Assembly: GCF_029211265.1 (NCBI RefSeq)
Contig: NZ_JARGEL010000023.1
Coordinates: 62,001 to 126,000 of the forward strand
Length of the DNA stretch: 64,000 nucleotides
DNA from: Extensimonas soli
GTDB taxonomy: Bacteria > Pseudomonadota > Gammaproteobacteria > Burkholderiales > Burkholderiaceae_C
Direction: 5' to 3'
In this document: piece by piece, positions 47,182 to 57,496 of the stretch
Numbering within the stretch: the first letter of the stretch is position 1
Layout: every line of letters starts with the position of its first letter
The notes under the pieces: generated by a model
What the model saw: only the letters and a program-made list of their open reading frames with translations
Database searches by the model: none
Told to the model about the DNA's origin: nothing
Translations under genes and position numbers: made by a program

Positions 47182-47843
47182 GTGTCGGCCCGCGGCAGCA
47201 GATAACCCACGCCGCGCACGGTTTCTATGAGGTCGGGGCGCAGCTTGCGGCGCAGGTGCGAGATGTGCACCTCGACGGCGTTGCTTTGCACCTCATGCCC
47301 CCAGCGGTACAGGTGCTGCTCCAGCTGCTCGCGGCTGAGCACGCGGCCGGCGTTGAGCAGCAGCGCGTGCAGCAGGTCGTATTCGCGCTGCGAGAGCTCG
47401 ACGGGCTGCCCGTCCAGCCAGACCTGGTGCGCCGCGGGGTCGAGCTCCACGTTGCCGCTGCGCAGCCTGCTGTGCGGCTGGCCGTGGGCGCGGCGCACCA
47501 GGGCGCGCAGGCGCGCCGCGAGCTCGTGCAGGTCTATGGGTTTGACGAGGTAGTCGTCGGCTCCCGCGTCCAGCCCGGCCACGCGCGCGGCAATGGCGTC
47601 GCGCGCGGTGAGCACCAGCAGCGGCGTGGTGATGCGCTGGCGGCGCAGATGCTGCAGCACGTCCATGCCGTCCTGGCGCGGCAGGCCCAGGTCGAGCACC
47701 CCGGCCTGGTAGGCGCCGCTGGCCAGCTCGCGCTCGGCTGCGATGCCGTCACGCACCCAGTCCACCTGAAAACCGTGCTGCATCAGCCCCGCGCGCAGGC
47801 CGGAGCCGAGGATGTCGTCGTCTTCTGCGAGCAGGATGCGCAT
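47178..47843 (-). CDS. Two-component response regulator, OmpR/PhoB family (QseB-like)
   Basis: 221 aa. Receiver with acidic pocket EDDD (residues 7-10), phospho-acceptor Asp51 in GVLDLGLPRQDG, Thr in VLTARD and Lys in LVKPIDL; C-terminal winged helix (ELSQREYDLLHALLLNAGRV). It sits between the cytochrome b gene and its kinase on the same strand and probably controls the cytochrome genes. Confidence 0.94.
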   Translation of the reverse strand: MRILLAEDDDILGSGLRAGLMQHGFQVDWVRDGIAAERELASGAYQAGVLDLGLPRQDGMDVLQHLRRQRITTPLLVLTARDAIAARVAGLDAGADDYLVKPIDLHELAARLRALVRRAHGQPHSRLRSGNVELDPAAHQVWLDGQPVELSQREYDLLHALLLNAGRVLSREQLEQHLYRWGHEVQSNAVEVHISHLRRKLRPDLIETVRGVGYLLPRADT

Positions 47844-47912
47844 GGAAAGGGAGGGCAGGGTGGGAGGATGCCCGCAGTATCGCAGGCGCGGCGGTGCAGA
47901 AGGGTGGTGGGT

Positions 47913-48704
47913 TCAGTCGTCATCGCCGTGTCGTTGCCCGTGCCAATCCGCGCCCGCAGCCCCCGGCGCTGGCTGCGGCGCCGTGTGCCACTGCCAGCCC
48001 CAGAAGGCCAGCACGCAGGCGAGCACGGCGGCCGCGAGCAGGCCGTGGTTCTTCGGAGCCAGATCGGGCCCGGAGCCTGCCACGCGGCCGGTGAGCATGG
48101 GCAGGGCCTGGTTTTTGCGGCGCAGCAGGCTCAGCCCGGCGATCAGGCCGACGTGGCCCAGCACCACGGCCAGCATGGTGTTGCCGAAGAATTCATGCAA
48201 TTCCTCCAGCCATTCGCCTCCCCAGCCGCCGCCCCATTCGGCGTAGCTGGCATAGCCGCTGAGCGTGAGGGGCAGGATCAGCGCCAGGATCAAGGCCACG
48301 GCCAGTGCCATGAGCAGATGCTGTCCCTGCCGCCAGGCCGGGGCGGCCGTGCGCAGCGACTGCAGCCAGGCGGGCAGCCCCTGCAGCCGGCTCCACAGAT
48401 ACCTCAGCCGTGCGTGGCGCGGGCCCAGCAGGCCCCAGAGCACGCGCGCCACCAGCAGACCACCGAGCGTGTAGCCCAGCGTGACGTGCACCAGCCGCCA
48501 ATGCTCGCCTTCGGCCGTGAGGTAGGCGCCGGTAAAGCTCAGCGCCATCAGCCAGTGCAGCATGCGCGTGGTGGCGTCGGTCACGCGGCGCGTGGGGCTG
48601 CGGGCGGGGGTGCGGGCGGGGTTGTGTGATGGGCTGGGAGCGGCAGGGCCGGGCGCGCTGCCGGGAGTGCCGGGACCGGCGGATGCGGGGATATGGGTGT
48701 TCAT
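47913..48704 (-). CDS. Cytochrome b561-type membrane protein (SHP/DHC cluster)
   Basis: Diheme cytochrome b of 263 aa with a Pro-rich leader of 40 residues and four to five helices. Candidate haem histidines are in RMLHWLMALSFTGAYL, LVHVTLGYTLGGLLVARVLW, LEELHEFFGNTMLAVVLGHV. It would feed electrons from the quinone pool to the periplasmic cytochromes encoded next to it (inference from the equivalent shp-dhc-cytb clusters). Confidence 0.88.
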   Translation of the reverse strand: MNTHIPASAGPGTPGSAPGPAAPSPSHNPARTPARSPTRRVTDATTRMLHWLMALSFTGAYLTAEGEHWRLVHVTLGYTLGGLLVARVLWGLLGPRHARLRYLWSRLQGLPAWLQSLRTAAPAWRQGQHLLMALAVALILALILPLTLSGYASYAEWGGGWGGEWLEELHEFFGNTMLAVVLGHVGLIAGLSLLRRKNQALPMLTGRVAGSGPDLAPKNHGLLAAAVLACVLAFWGWQWHTAPQPAPGAAGADWHGQRHGDDD

Positions 48705-48742
48705 GGTGGGCTCCAGGGGAGGATGGGGAGGTTGCGCGGGTG

Positions 48743-49210
48743 TCAGCGCGGAATGCGGATGCGGTCCTCGTCGAAGTCACCTGCTTCGGCGCGGCTGTGG
48801 CATGCGGCGCATTGGGCGCGGCTGCCGACGGCGGGGCGGCGCCAGACTTCGGCGGGCACTTCGCGGTGCTCGCGCTCGAACCAGGCGGAGCGGGTGATGC
48901 GGTCCTGCGGCGGCTCTTCGCGCCCGCGCCGCGATGTGCCGGCGTTGGCTTGCAGCCAGGTGCTGATCTGCTGCACGCTGGCCGCGTCGAGCGAGGCATC
49001 GCTGCCGTAGTGCTTGTCCAGCCCGTTCATGATGCGCTGCCAGGAGCGGGCGGGCAGCAGGCCGGGCGGGTACGCCATGTGGCAGGCGGCGCATTCCTGC
49101 TGGTAGGCCGGCAGCCGTGTTGCAGGCTGCAGGCGGTGCGAGTCGGCGCGCGCGAGGCCGGCCGCAAGGCTCAGGGCCAGTGCCGCGCACAGGGCAATGC
49201 TGGGGCGCAT
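48743..49210 (-). CDS. Diheme cytochrome c (DHC family)
   Basis: Periplasmic cytochrome of 155 aa with a signal peptide (cleavage near LARADSH) and two CAACH haem sites at residues 40-44 and 134-138. The spacing and the QRIMNGLDKHYGSDASLD segment fit the DHC family that donates electrons to SHP. Start ATG 49210 is chosen because it gives a good signal peptide; the frame is open to 49630. Confidence 0.9.
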   Translation of the reverse strand: MRPSIALCAALALSLAAGLARADSHRLQPATRLPAYQQECAACHMAYPPGLLPARSWQRIMNGLDKHYGSDASLDAASVQQISTWLQANAGTSRRGREEPPQDRITRSAWFEREHREVPAEVWRRPAVGSRAQCAACHSRAEAGDFDEDRIRIPR

Positions 49211-49259
49211 GGGGTGCTTCCTTTCTGGGGCTGGTTCAGGGTGAAGGTCAGGGACAGCG

Positions 49260-49703
49260 TCAGGGCTGCAGCGAGAGCAGCCAGGCCAGCACGTCGGCTT
49301 TTTCCTGCGCCGTGCATTCGCGCTCGAGCACGTCCTTGCAGTTGCGGCGAAACCATTTGTCAGCCTTGGCGCTGTCGGTAAAGCGCTCGGGGTTGAAGGC
49401 CGGAGCGAGCGCGGCGATGGGCTTGCCCGTGCCGGCGTGGCGCCCCTGCGTCGTGGGTGTGGCGCCGTGGCAGCTGGCGCAAGACCACTCACCGCCGTGC
49501 CGGCTGCGGAAAAATTCGCGCCCGCGCGCCGCGTCCGGCGGAGCCTTGGCGGCGCTCGTCCAGCGCTGCGATTGCGCCGCGGCCGTGGTGTCTGCGGCCA
49601 CGGCCGCAGCGCTGAACCAGAACGAAGCAAGGCACAGCAGCGTCGTCAGCAAGCAGGTGGCGCTGGAGCCGGCGCACGGTGGAAAAGGGCGGATGTTTTG
49701 CAT
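49260..49703 (-). CDS. DUF1924/SHP-type monoheme cytochrome c
   Basis: Periplasmic cytochrome c of 147 aa related to sphaeroides heme protein (SHP), an O2/NO-binding cytochrome. Signal peptide to about Ala37, haem site CASCH at 75-79. The segment NCKDVLEREC has Asn121 followed by Cys122 and Cys130, the same layout as SHP's axial Asn88 and adjacent disulfide (Cys89-Cys97), which I recall from the Rhodobacter structure. First gene of the cluster SHP-DHC-cytochrome b-regulator-kinase. Physiological role of such systems is still open. Confidence 0.85.
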   Translation of the reverse strand: MQNIRPFPPCAGSSATCLLTTLLCLASFWFSAAAVAADTTAAAQSQRWTSAAKAPPDAARGREFFRSRHGGEWSCASCHGATPTTQGRHAGTGKPIAALAPAFNPERFTDSAKADKWFRRNCKDVLERECTAQEKADVLAWLLSLQP

Positions 49704-49939
49704 GCCGCCATGGTGCGGGGCGCGGCTGAACGTTCTCTGAAGAGCGCTGTGGCATCCATGCGGCGTCTGTGCGGCGTCCGTCCGTGCGGCGTTTTCACGT
49801 CAGATGCTGCGTGCGCGGTGCTGCCGACGCATCACAAAGACGCAACGACATGCGCAGAGCATGCCGGGCATGGCCTTTGCCCAAACAAGCGCACCCACAT
49901 CAGACAGGCGGCAGGCAGTGGCACACTTTGCATGCCGCT
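49704..49939. other. Gap upstream of the SHP gene
   Basis: No gene is recognised. It should contain the promoter of the SHP cluster (minus strand). The sequence GCATCCATGCGGCGTCTGTG followed by GCGGCGTCCGTC holds a short GCGGCGTC tandem of no known meaning. Confidence 0.35.
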
Positions 49940-50123
49940 TTGAACCCAGATTGTCCATTAGGCGGTGCTTCGCACCTACGCGGGCGTTGGCGGACGTCTG
50001 CCGGTCATTTTGGCCGCGGCTTCGGCGTCCATGGCACCGGCCATGGACTTCTCACCCGCGACCAAACTGCCACGCCAGCCGCCTCGCCACCATCCCGCGT
50101 CCTAATGAACAATCTGGGTTGAA
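49940..50123 (+). mobile_element. Miniature element C, copy 1 (about 178 bp core)
   Basis: Terminal inverted repeats AACCCAGATTGTCCATTAGG (49943-49962) and, at the right end, the complement of AACCCAGATTGTTCATTAGG (50101-50120), one mismatch. Flanked by TTGAA on both sides (49940-49944 and 50119-50123), a 5-bp target duplication overlapping the repeat edge. No coding frame. It ends 26 bp before the ZntB-like start codon, so that gene's promoter must lie within or beyond the element. A related inverted copy is at 52002-52184. Confidence 0.75.
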
Positions 50124-50149
50124 GCCAGATTGAAATCACCAGCAAAAAA

Positions 50150-51229
50150 ATGAACCGCCCCACCGCCGCCCCGCGCCCGCCCGTGCCCTCGCTTGCCACC
50201 TCGTCCTACGGGGGCGATGAGGTCGGCCTGATTTGCGGCTACCTGTTCGACCCCGACGCGGCGCAGCAGATACGTGCACTGGGCTCGGCCGAGGCCGCGG
50301 CCTGGCTCGCCGAGGTGGCCCAGTCCGAGGCCGGCAGCGAAGCCGCGGCGCAGGGTGGCAGCTATCTGTGGCTGCATTTCAATTTGAGCAATGTGCAGGC
50401 CGAGCGCTGGCTGGTGCGGCACGCGCAGCTTGCGGATGCGTTTTTCGAGGCGCTGCACGACGGCGTGCACTCGACCCGCATCGAGCGCTCCGGCGATGCG
50501 CTGGTGGCCGTGCTCAGCGACCTGCAGTTCGACTTCGACCTCGAATCGTCCGACGTGTCCACGCTGTGGATCAGCGTGGGGCCGCGCCTGGTCGTCACGG
50601 CGCGCACCAGCCCGCTGCGCTCGGTGGACGTGCTGCGCACGGCGGTGCGCGCGGGCGAGGTGCCGCCTTCGAGCACGGGCCTGCTCGAACACCTGCTGCG
50701 CACGCAGGCCGACGTGCTGGTGGGCATAGTGCGCAGCGTGACGACGCGCATCGACGCCATCGAGGACGAGTTGCTGGCCGGGCGCCTGGACCACAAGCGC
50801 GTCCGCCTGGGCGCCCTGCGCCGTCTGCTGGTGCGGCTGCAGCGCCTGCTGGCGCCGGAGCCGGCGGCGCTGTTTCGCCTGCTGCAGCGCCCGCCAGGGT
50901 GGATGGCGGGTGCCGACGTGGACGGCCTGCGCGGGGCCACCGAGGAGTTTTCGTTGGTGCTGCGCGACATGCAGGCGCTGGAGGAGCGCATCAAGCTGCT
51001 GCAGGAAGAAGTCGCCGCCGGCGTGAACGAGGAGAACAACCGCAGCCTGTTCGTGCTGACCATGGTGACGGTGCTGGCGCTGCCCATCAACATCCTGGCC
51101 GGCCTGTTTGGCATGAACGTCGGCGGCATCCCGCTGGCTGACCATCCGCATGGCTTTTGGGTGCTCCTGGGCGTCATTGCCGCCTTCAGCGCCCTTGCCG
51201 CCTGGCTGGCGTTTCGGAACAAGCGCTGA
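50150..51229 (+). CDS. zntB: Zinc transporter ZntB-like CorA family protein
   Basis: CorA-superfamily divalent cation transporter of 359 aa. A large cytoplasmic alpha/beta domain precedes two C-terminal helices; the signature GMNVGGIP closes the first helix (FVLTMVTVLALPINILAGLF) and the second helix ends in the basic FRNKR tail. ZntB proteins are usually near 330 aa; this one has an extra N-terminus. Substrate (Zn2+ versus Mg2+ or other) is uncertain. Convergent with the GntR gene. Confidence 0.88.
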   Translation: MNRPTAAPRPPVPSLATSSYGGDEVGLICGYLFDPDAAQQIRALGSAEAAAWLAEVAQSEAGSEAAAQGGSYLWLHFNLSNVQAERWLVRHAQLADAFFEALHDGVHSTRIERSGDALVAVLSDLQFDFDLESSDVSTLWISVGPRLVVTARTSPLRSVDVLRTAVRAGEVPPSSTGLLEHLLRTQADVLVGIVRSVTTRIDAIEDELLAGRLDHKRVRLGALRRLLVRLQRLLAPEPAALFRLLQRPPGWMAGADVDGLRGATEEFSLVLRDMQALEERIKLLQEEVAAGVNEENNRSLFVLTMVTVLALPINILAGLFGMNVGGIPLADHPHGFWVLLGVIAAFSALAAWLAFRNKR

Positions 51230-51244
51230 GGGGCTCAGGGAGTC

Positions 51245-51970
51245 TCAGGCGGAAACTTGTCGAGCCCGATACAGCATGTCCAGCGTAATGTGACGGACCT
51301 CGAGCTTGCTTTGCTCGATGTGCGCACGCAGGAGGCGCTGGGCTTCTGGGGCGCGCCGGCGGACGATGGCCCGCAAAATTGCAGCATGCTCTTCGTAGGT
51401 GGCTTCTATTCTGGTGGCTTTGGTGAAGTCCAGCCTGCGGATGATGCGGATGCGGTCGGTGATCTCGGCGTGCACGCGTACCATCTCGCGGTTGCCGCTA
51501 CCTTCCACCAGGGTGTGGTGAAAGGCCTCGTCCAGGTCACGTACTGCGGCGGGGGTGTCCAGGCGCTGGCTGGCCGGAACTTCCCACCGGGCCGTCAGGC
51601 TGTCCAGGTGGGCGCGATCCACGCTCTCGCACAGGCGGCCCACGGCGTGGCATTCCAGCAGGATGCGCAGGTCATAGAGTTCGTCGAACTTGTCGAAGTC
51701 CAGTGGCGCTACCTGCCAGCCCAGCTTGGGAAAAACCTGCAGAAAACCCTCACGCTGCAGGCGCTGCAGGGCCTGGCGCAAAGGGGTGCGGCTGACCTGC
51801 ACCTGTTCGGTCAGCTCGGTCTCGCTGAAGCGGTCGCCCGGCATCAGGCTGAAGTCGAAGATCAGGCCCTTGATGCGCTCATAGGCTTGGTCGGCCAGCG
51901 TGGGGCGCGCCTTGCTGCTGGCTGTCGGGGCGAGGCTGGAGGCTGGGGGAAACGGCAGGCGCGGCTTCAT
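51245..51970 (-). CDS. GntR family transcriptional regulator (FCD domain)
   Basis: FadR-subfamily regulator of 241 aa. N-terminal winged helix (MPGDRFSETELTEQVQVSRT with PLRQALQRLQREGFLQ) and C-terminal FCD effector domain with metal-binding His residues (FHHTLVEGSGN, EEHAAILRAIVRR, LLRAHIEQSK). MKPRLPFPP at 51970 is the start; the frame continues upstream into a miniature element. It runs in the same direction as the biuret-type operon and is its probable repressor: a TTGTATACAA-type palindrome lies before the operon at 63286. Confidence 0.9.
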   Translation of the reverse strand: MKPRLPFPPASSLAPTASSKARPTLADQAYERIKGLIFDFSLMPGDRFSETELTEQVQVSRTPLRQALQRLQREGFLQVFPKLGWQVAPLDFDKFDELYDLRILLECHAVGRLCESVDRAHLDSLTARWEVPASQRLDTPAAVRDLDEAFHHTLVEGSGNREMVRVHAEITDRIRIIRRLDFTKATRIEATYEEHAAILRAIVRRRAPEAQRLLRAHIEQSKLEVRHITLDMLYRARQVSA

Positions 51971-52001
51971 CGGAGCGTCATCATACGAAATGGGGTAACG
52001 G

Positions 52002-52184
52002 TTCAACCCAGAGTGTTCATGAGGACGCGGGACGATGGCGCGGCGGCTGGCGAGGCAGTTGGGTCGCGGCTGAGGAGTTCGTGGTGGTGCCACGAACGAC
52101 GAAGCAGCGGCCCAAATGACCGTCAGCCGCCCGCCAGCGCCCGCGTAGGCGCGCAGCGCCGCCTGATGGACAATCTGGGTTCAA
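52002..52184 (-). mobile_element. Miniature element C, copy 2 (inverted, about 177 bp core)
   Basis: Core 52005-52181 reads, on the minus strand, AACCCAGATTGTCCATCAGG ... and ends with the complement of AACCCAGAGTGTTCATGAGG. Flanked by TTCAA on both sides (52002-52006, 52180-52184). Overall similar to copy 1 but diverged at many internal positions. The right TTCAA contains the stop codon of the atzH-like gene, and the left end lies 32 bp upstream of the GntR start codon. Confidence 0.75.
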
Positions 52185-52582
52185 GCACCCTCCCAGGGAA
52201 TCATGCTCACATGGGCGCTGACGATGCGCCAGCCTTCAGACAGGCGTATCCAGACTTGGGTCTGGAAGCCCCGCAGCGCGGTGTCGCTGCGTACAAACTC
52301 CACCTGCGCGACTGCATGGTCCGGTCCGAAGGCATGGATGCGCAGATGCTCCAGGCGGCGGGTGAAGTTCGGCGCCGGCGTGGCCTGGCGGTGGGCCACC
52401 AGTTCGGCATGGCCCCACTGGCGGTCGGCGATGCCGTAGCGGGTGGTGCGCGGGTCGTCCCAAAAAAAGGCGTTGAGGGTGTCGACGTCGTTGCGCATCA
52501 GCGCATGCTCGTAAGCGTGAAAGGCGGCTTCCACCTCGCGCAGTATTTCGGGCAGGTCGATCTGTTCGGTTTTGAGGGTCAT
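52181..52582 (-). CDS. AtzH/HpxZ family protein (DUF3225, SnoaL-like fold)
   Basis: 133 aa of the HpxZ/AtzH family (VEAAFHAYEHALMRNDVDTL, NAFFWDDPRTTRYGIADRQW, GWRIVSAHVSMIPWEG). AtzH of Pseudomonas sp. ADP is reported as a decarboxylating 1,3-dicarboxyurea amidohydrolase that prevents dead-end products in cyanuric acid/biuret breakdown; HpxZ is tied to oxalurate. Directly downstream of an allophanate hydrolase gene, so the AtzH-type role fits. The stop codon lies inside the target duplication of miniature element C copy 2. Confidence 0.85.
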   Translation of the reverse strand: MTLKTEQIDLPEILREVEAAFHAYEHALMRNDVDTLNAFFWDDPRTTRYGIADRQWGHAELVAHRQATPAPNFTRRLEHLRIHAFGPDHAVAQVEFVRSDTALRGFQTQVWIRLSEGWRIVSAHVSMIPWEGA

Positions 52583-52600
52583 GGTCGTTTTGGCAAAGGG

Positions 52601-54400
52601 TCAGCTGAGGCTGGCCAGGTAGGCACACCAGCCGCCGTGGGTGCTGATGTCCGGCGCGCCAGCCAGGGCAGCGCCTTCGCAGATGAAGCCCTTGACCCAG
52701 CGGCCACCCTGCAGTTCTACCGAGCCCAAACCCAGGGGCGGCGGAATCAGTGCCAGAAAGGAGCCCACCTGGTCCAGCGGCATCTCGTAGACCTCCACCT
52801 CGATGGCGTGGCCAGTTTCACCCGTGGCCACCCTGGCCAGGCCGGGCTTGGGTGGCGTGGTGCCGGGCAGGGCGTGAAGGCGGTAGGCCGGTGCGGTGCA
52901 GGTACGGTCCCGCAGGCGGCAGCCCCGTTCCGTGAGTTGATAGTGCAGTGGCAATCCCTGCAGATGGGCGCCGACCACTGCCAGTTCCAGGGTGGGGGCG
53001 GCGTTCAGGCAGCGTCGTAAGACACCGTCTTCAGCTCTGGCAGGTCGCAGTCGTGCCCCGAGGAAGGCACCAGGCTCGGCCAGACGAGCGGCTTCCCAGT
53101 GCTGACCCCACTGGGTCAGTGCGGCGTCCGCGCCGCTCGGGCCGATGAGGGTGATGCCGAAGGGCAGGCCGGCGGTGGTGAAGCTGCTGGGCAGGGCCAG
53201 AGCCGACCAGCCCAACAGGTTGACGAAGTTGGTGTAGCGGCCCAGTGCGCTGTTGCGCGCGATGGGTTCGGCTGCCACCTCGGCCCGGCTGGGGTGGGTC
53301 GGTGCGGTGGGCACCAGCAGGGCGTCCAGCCCTTCCCACAGCGGCGCCACTGCGCGGGCCAGGGTTTCGAGCTGGTAGCGGCCTTCGAAGACCTGGGCGG
53401 CATCGAAGCAGCGGGCTTGCAGGATGACCTCGCGCACCACCGGGTCCAAGGCCTCGGGCTGGCGCTCTATCACTTCGCGGATGGCGGCGTAGCGCTCGGC
53501 GACCCAGGGCCCGTCGTAAAGCAGACTGGCCACGGCGAACAGCGGTGCGAAGTCCACCGGCACCAGTTCGGCGCCCAAGGTTTGAGCGCGGGTCAGCGCA
53601 GATTCCCATGCAGCGGGGTAGCCCAGGGCTGCGTCCAATATGGGGGCGTCGGGTATGCCGATGCGAGGCCGATCGGGCAGCCAGGCCGGTTGCAGCACCG
53701 GGGGGGGAAGGGGCGAGCCGGCGTCCGGCCCGTCGATGATCGCTGCGACTTCTGCTGCATCGCTCAGGGTCAGGGCGAAGACGCTGACCACGTCCAGCGT
53801 ACGGCAAGCCGGTACCACGCCCTGCATGCCGATGCGGTGGGGGGTGGGCTTGAGACCGACGAGGTGGTTGAAGCCGGCCGGCACGCGGCCTGATCCGGCA
53901 GTGTCGGTGCCCAGCGCGAAGGGCACCAGGCCGCGTGCGACGACCGAGGCCGAGCCCGAACTGGAGCCGCCGCTCACGTAAGCCGGATCGAAGGTGTTGG
54001 GTACCTCGCCATAGGGCGAGCGGGTGCCGACCAGGCCGGTGGCGAACTGGTCGAGGTTGGTCTTGCCCACCAGCACCGCACCAGCCGCACGCAGCCGGGC
54101 CACTACGGTGGCATCGGCATCGGCCGTATGGGCGAAGGCTGGGCAGGCGGCCGTGGTGGCCCACCCTGCGGCATCGATGTTGTCCTTCACCGTGAAGGGG
54201 ATGCCCCAGAGCGGTGCGTGCGCCGGGTTCAGGGTGTCGAGGCGGGCCAGTTCGGTTGCCAGGCCGGCGGCGTCCAGCCGGCTGATCCAGGCAGGATCGT
54301 CGGGCGCAAGGCGGGCCTGCAGTGTGCCCAGCAAGGTGGCGGGCTGGGCGCCGGCTGCGTAGGCGCCACGCCAGTCGGCCAGGGTCACGGGGGTATTCAT
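52601..54400 (-). CDS. atzF: Allophanate hydrolase
   Basis: Cytoplasmic amidase of 599 aa converting allophanate to ammonia and CO2. The amidase-signature core has Lys72 (FTVKDNID), the Ser-rich [11 protein letters not shown] (142-152) and the probable nucleophile Ser170 in [14 protein letters not shown]-terminal domain of about 130 residues ([20 protein letters not shown] onwards) with [14 protein letters not shown] distinguishes AtzF/urea amidolyase from GatA. Overlaps the upstream hydrolase gene by 4 nt. It is the last ammonia-releasing step of the pathway. Confidence 0.94.
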   Translation of the reverse strand: MNTPVTLADWRGAYAAGAQPATLLGTLQARLAPDDPAWISRLDAAGLATELARLDTLNPAHAPLWGIPFTVKDNIDAAGWATTAACPAFAHTADADATVVARLRAAGAVLVGKTNLDQFATGLVGTRSPYGEVPNTFDPAYVSGGSSSGSASVVARGLVPFALGTDTAGSGRVPAGFNHLVGLKPTPHRIGMQGVVPACRTLDVVSVFALTLSDAAEVAAIIDGPDAGSPLPPPVLQPAWLPDRPRIGIPDAPILDAALGYPAAWESALTRAQTLGAELVPVDFAPLFAVASLLYDGPWVAERYAAIREVIERQPEALDPVVREVILQARCFDAAQVFEGRYQLETLARAVAPLWEGLDALLVPTAPTHPSRAEVAAEPIARNSALGRYTNFVNLLGWSALALPSSFTTAGLPFGITLIGPSGADAALTQWGQHWEAARLAEPGAFLGARLRPARAEDGVLRRCLNAAPTLELAVVGAHLQGLPLHYQLTERGCRLRDRTCTAPAYRLHALPGTTPPKPGLARVATGETGHAIEVEVYEMPLDQVGSFLALIPPPLGLGSVELQGGRWVKGFICEGAALAGAPDISTHGGWCAYLASLS

Positions 54401-55070
54401 GCGTAAAGACTTTCGATCAGCGGCGCGGCCGGACTGGTCCAGCCGACGATGGCACCCTGGGCGCGCACCATCTCCAGGGTGGCTTGTTTGAATTCGGGGA
54501 AATAGCTTGCAGTGCAGTCTTCGACCAGCAGGCAGTCGTAGCCACGGTCGTTGGCCTCGCGCATGGATGTCTGTACGCAGACTTCGGTGGTCACGCCCAT
54601 GAAAACCAGGTGGGTGATGCCGCAGCCTTGCAGCAGGGCATGCAGGGGGGTGGCGTAGAAAGCGCCCTTGCCAGGCTTGTCGATGACGAATTCACCCAGC
54701 CGCGGGGCCAGTTGGGGAATGACTTGATTGCCCGGCTCGCCCGCGATCAGGATGCGGCCCATGGGCCCTTCGTCGCCTATGCGCAGCCCTGGTTTGCCGC
54801 GCTGGCGCTTGGCCGGCGGGCAGTCCGACAGGTCGGGGGCATGCGCCTCGCGGGTGTGCACAACCAGCCCACCGGCCTGGCGCCAGGCCGAAAGCACCGC
54901 CTGGCAGGTGGGGATGATCGATTGCAGCTTCGTCACGTCATTGCCCAGGCTGGCGCCAAAGCCGCCGGGCTCGACGAAGTCGCGTTGCATGTCGATGATG
55001 ACCAGGGCGGTGTGGGGCAGCTCGTAGGCAAAGGCGAAGGGCTGGGCATTCAGGGTGCGCGGGGGAGGTT

Positions 55071-55074
<4 letters not shown>
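54397..55074 (-). CDS. Isochorismatase-like cysteine hydrolase (triuret/biuret amidohydrolase candidate)
   Basis: 225 aa. Catalytic triad Asp28 (VIIDMQRDF), Lys133 (DKPGKGAF) and Cys166 ([11 protein letters not shown]) as in biuret and triuret hydrolases. It is clearly a paralogue of the BiuH-like protein at 59277 but more divergent, e.g. [14 protein letters not shown] in place of [14 protein letters not shown]. Triuret hydrolase (TrtA) belongs to this same family, so a first step on triuret or a related ureido compound is plausible; assignment is inference. Start 55074 overlaps the ATPase stop by 4 nt; the long upstream frame to 56511 is a shadow. Confidence 0.85.
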
Positions 55075-56653
<1,579 letters not shown>

Positions 56654-56657
<4 letters not shown>

Positions 56658-57496
56658 GCCTGCATCTCCCTGCGGAAGACTTCGAGGGTGTGCGCCTTCA
56701 CGCGCACGAACTCGGGGTCTGACACGGCTTCCGGCGTGCGTGGCCTCGACATGGAAAAGGACACCAGTTCGGCAATGCGCGTCGGCCTGCGCGTGAGCAG
56801 CAGAATCTGGTCGGCCAGGAACACGGCGTCCTCCAGGTCATGCGACACGATGACCATGCTCACGCCGGTGGCCATGTGTGCTTCCTGCAGCTTGGCGCGG
56901 ATAAACAGCGTCATCTCGAAGTCCAGCGCCGAGAAGGGCTCGTCCAGAAACATCACCTCAGGTTTGGGCGCCAGCGCCCGCATGATGCAGACGGTCTGCA
57001 TCTGTCCTCCGGAGAGCTCATAGGGGTAGCGCTGCAGGTCGAAACGAATCTCGAACAGCGCCACCAGCTCGTCCACGCGCTGCTTCACCTCGGTGGGCTT
57101 CATGCCCTGGCGGCGCAGCGGGTAGGCGATGTTGTCCCAGGCGCTGATCCACGGAAACAGTGCATCGCGGTAGTTCTGGAACACGTAGCCGATGCGCGTG
57201 TCCTTCAGGCTCTTGCCGTCGAACAGGATCTCGCCCGAGTCCAGCGGCACCAGCCCGGCGATCATGTTCATCAGCGTGGACTTGCCGCAGCCGTTCGGCC
57301 CGAAGATCGAGACGATCTGACGGCGCGGAAGATCGAGGTTGAAGTCCTTGTAGAGGACCTGGCCGGCGAACGACTTGCACAGGCCGCGCACCGTCACGTG
57401 GGTGTTGGGCGCCGCACGCAGCGTAAGCAGGCTGCTGGCGGTCGTGGCCAGCTTCACCTCGGTGGGAGTGGCGGAGACCAGTAGCGAGCTCGTCAT
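56654..57496 (-). CDS. ABC transporter ATP-binding protein, nitrate/taurine (SsuB-like) family
   Basis: 280 aa. Walker [19 protein letters not shown], the family Q-loop [20 protein letters not shown], signature [16 protein letters not shown] and Walker [13 protein letters not shown]. An N-terminal extension of about 30 residues precedes the core. Start 57496 overlaps the permease stop by 4 nt and its own stop overlaps the next ATPase start by 4 nt. Confidence 0.92.

Noticed and set aside
52601-54400. GatA/amidotransferase reading of the amidase
   Set aside because: The C-terminal domain after the amidase core and the neighbours fit allophanate hydrolase, and GatB/GatC are absent.
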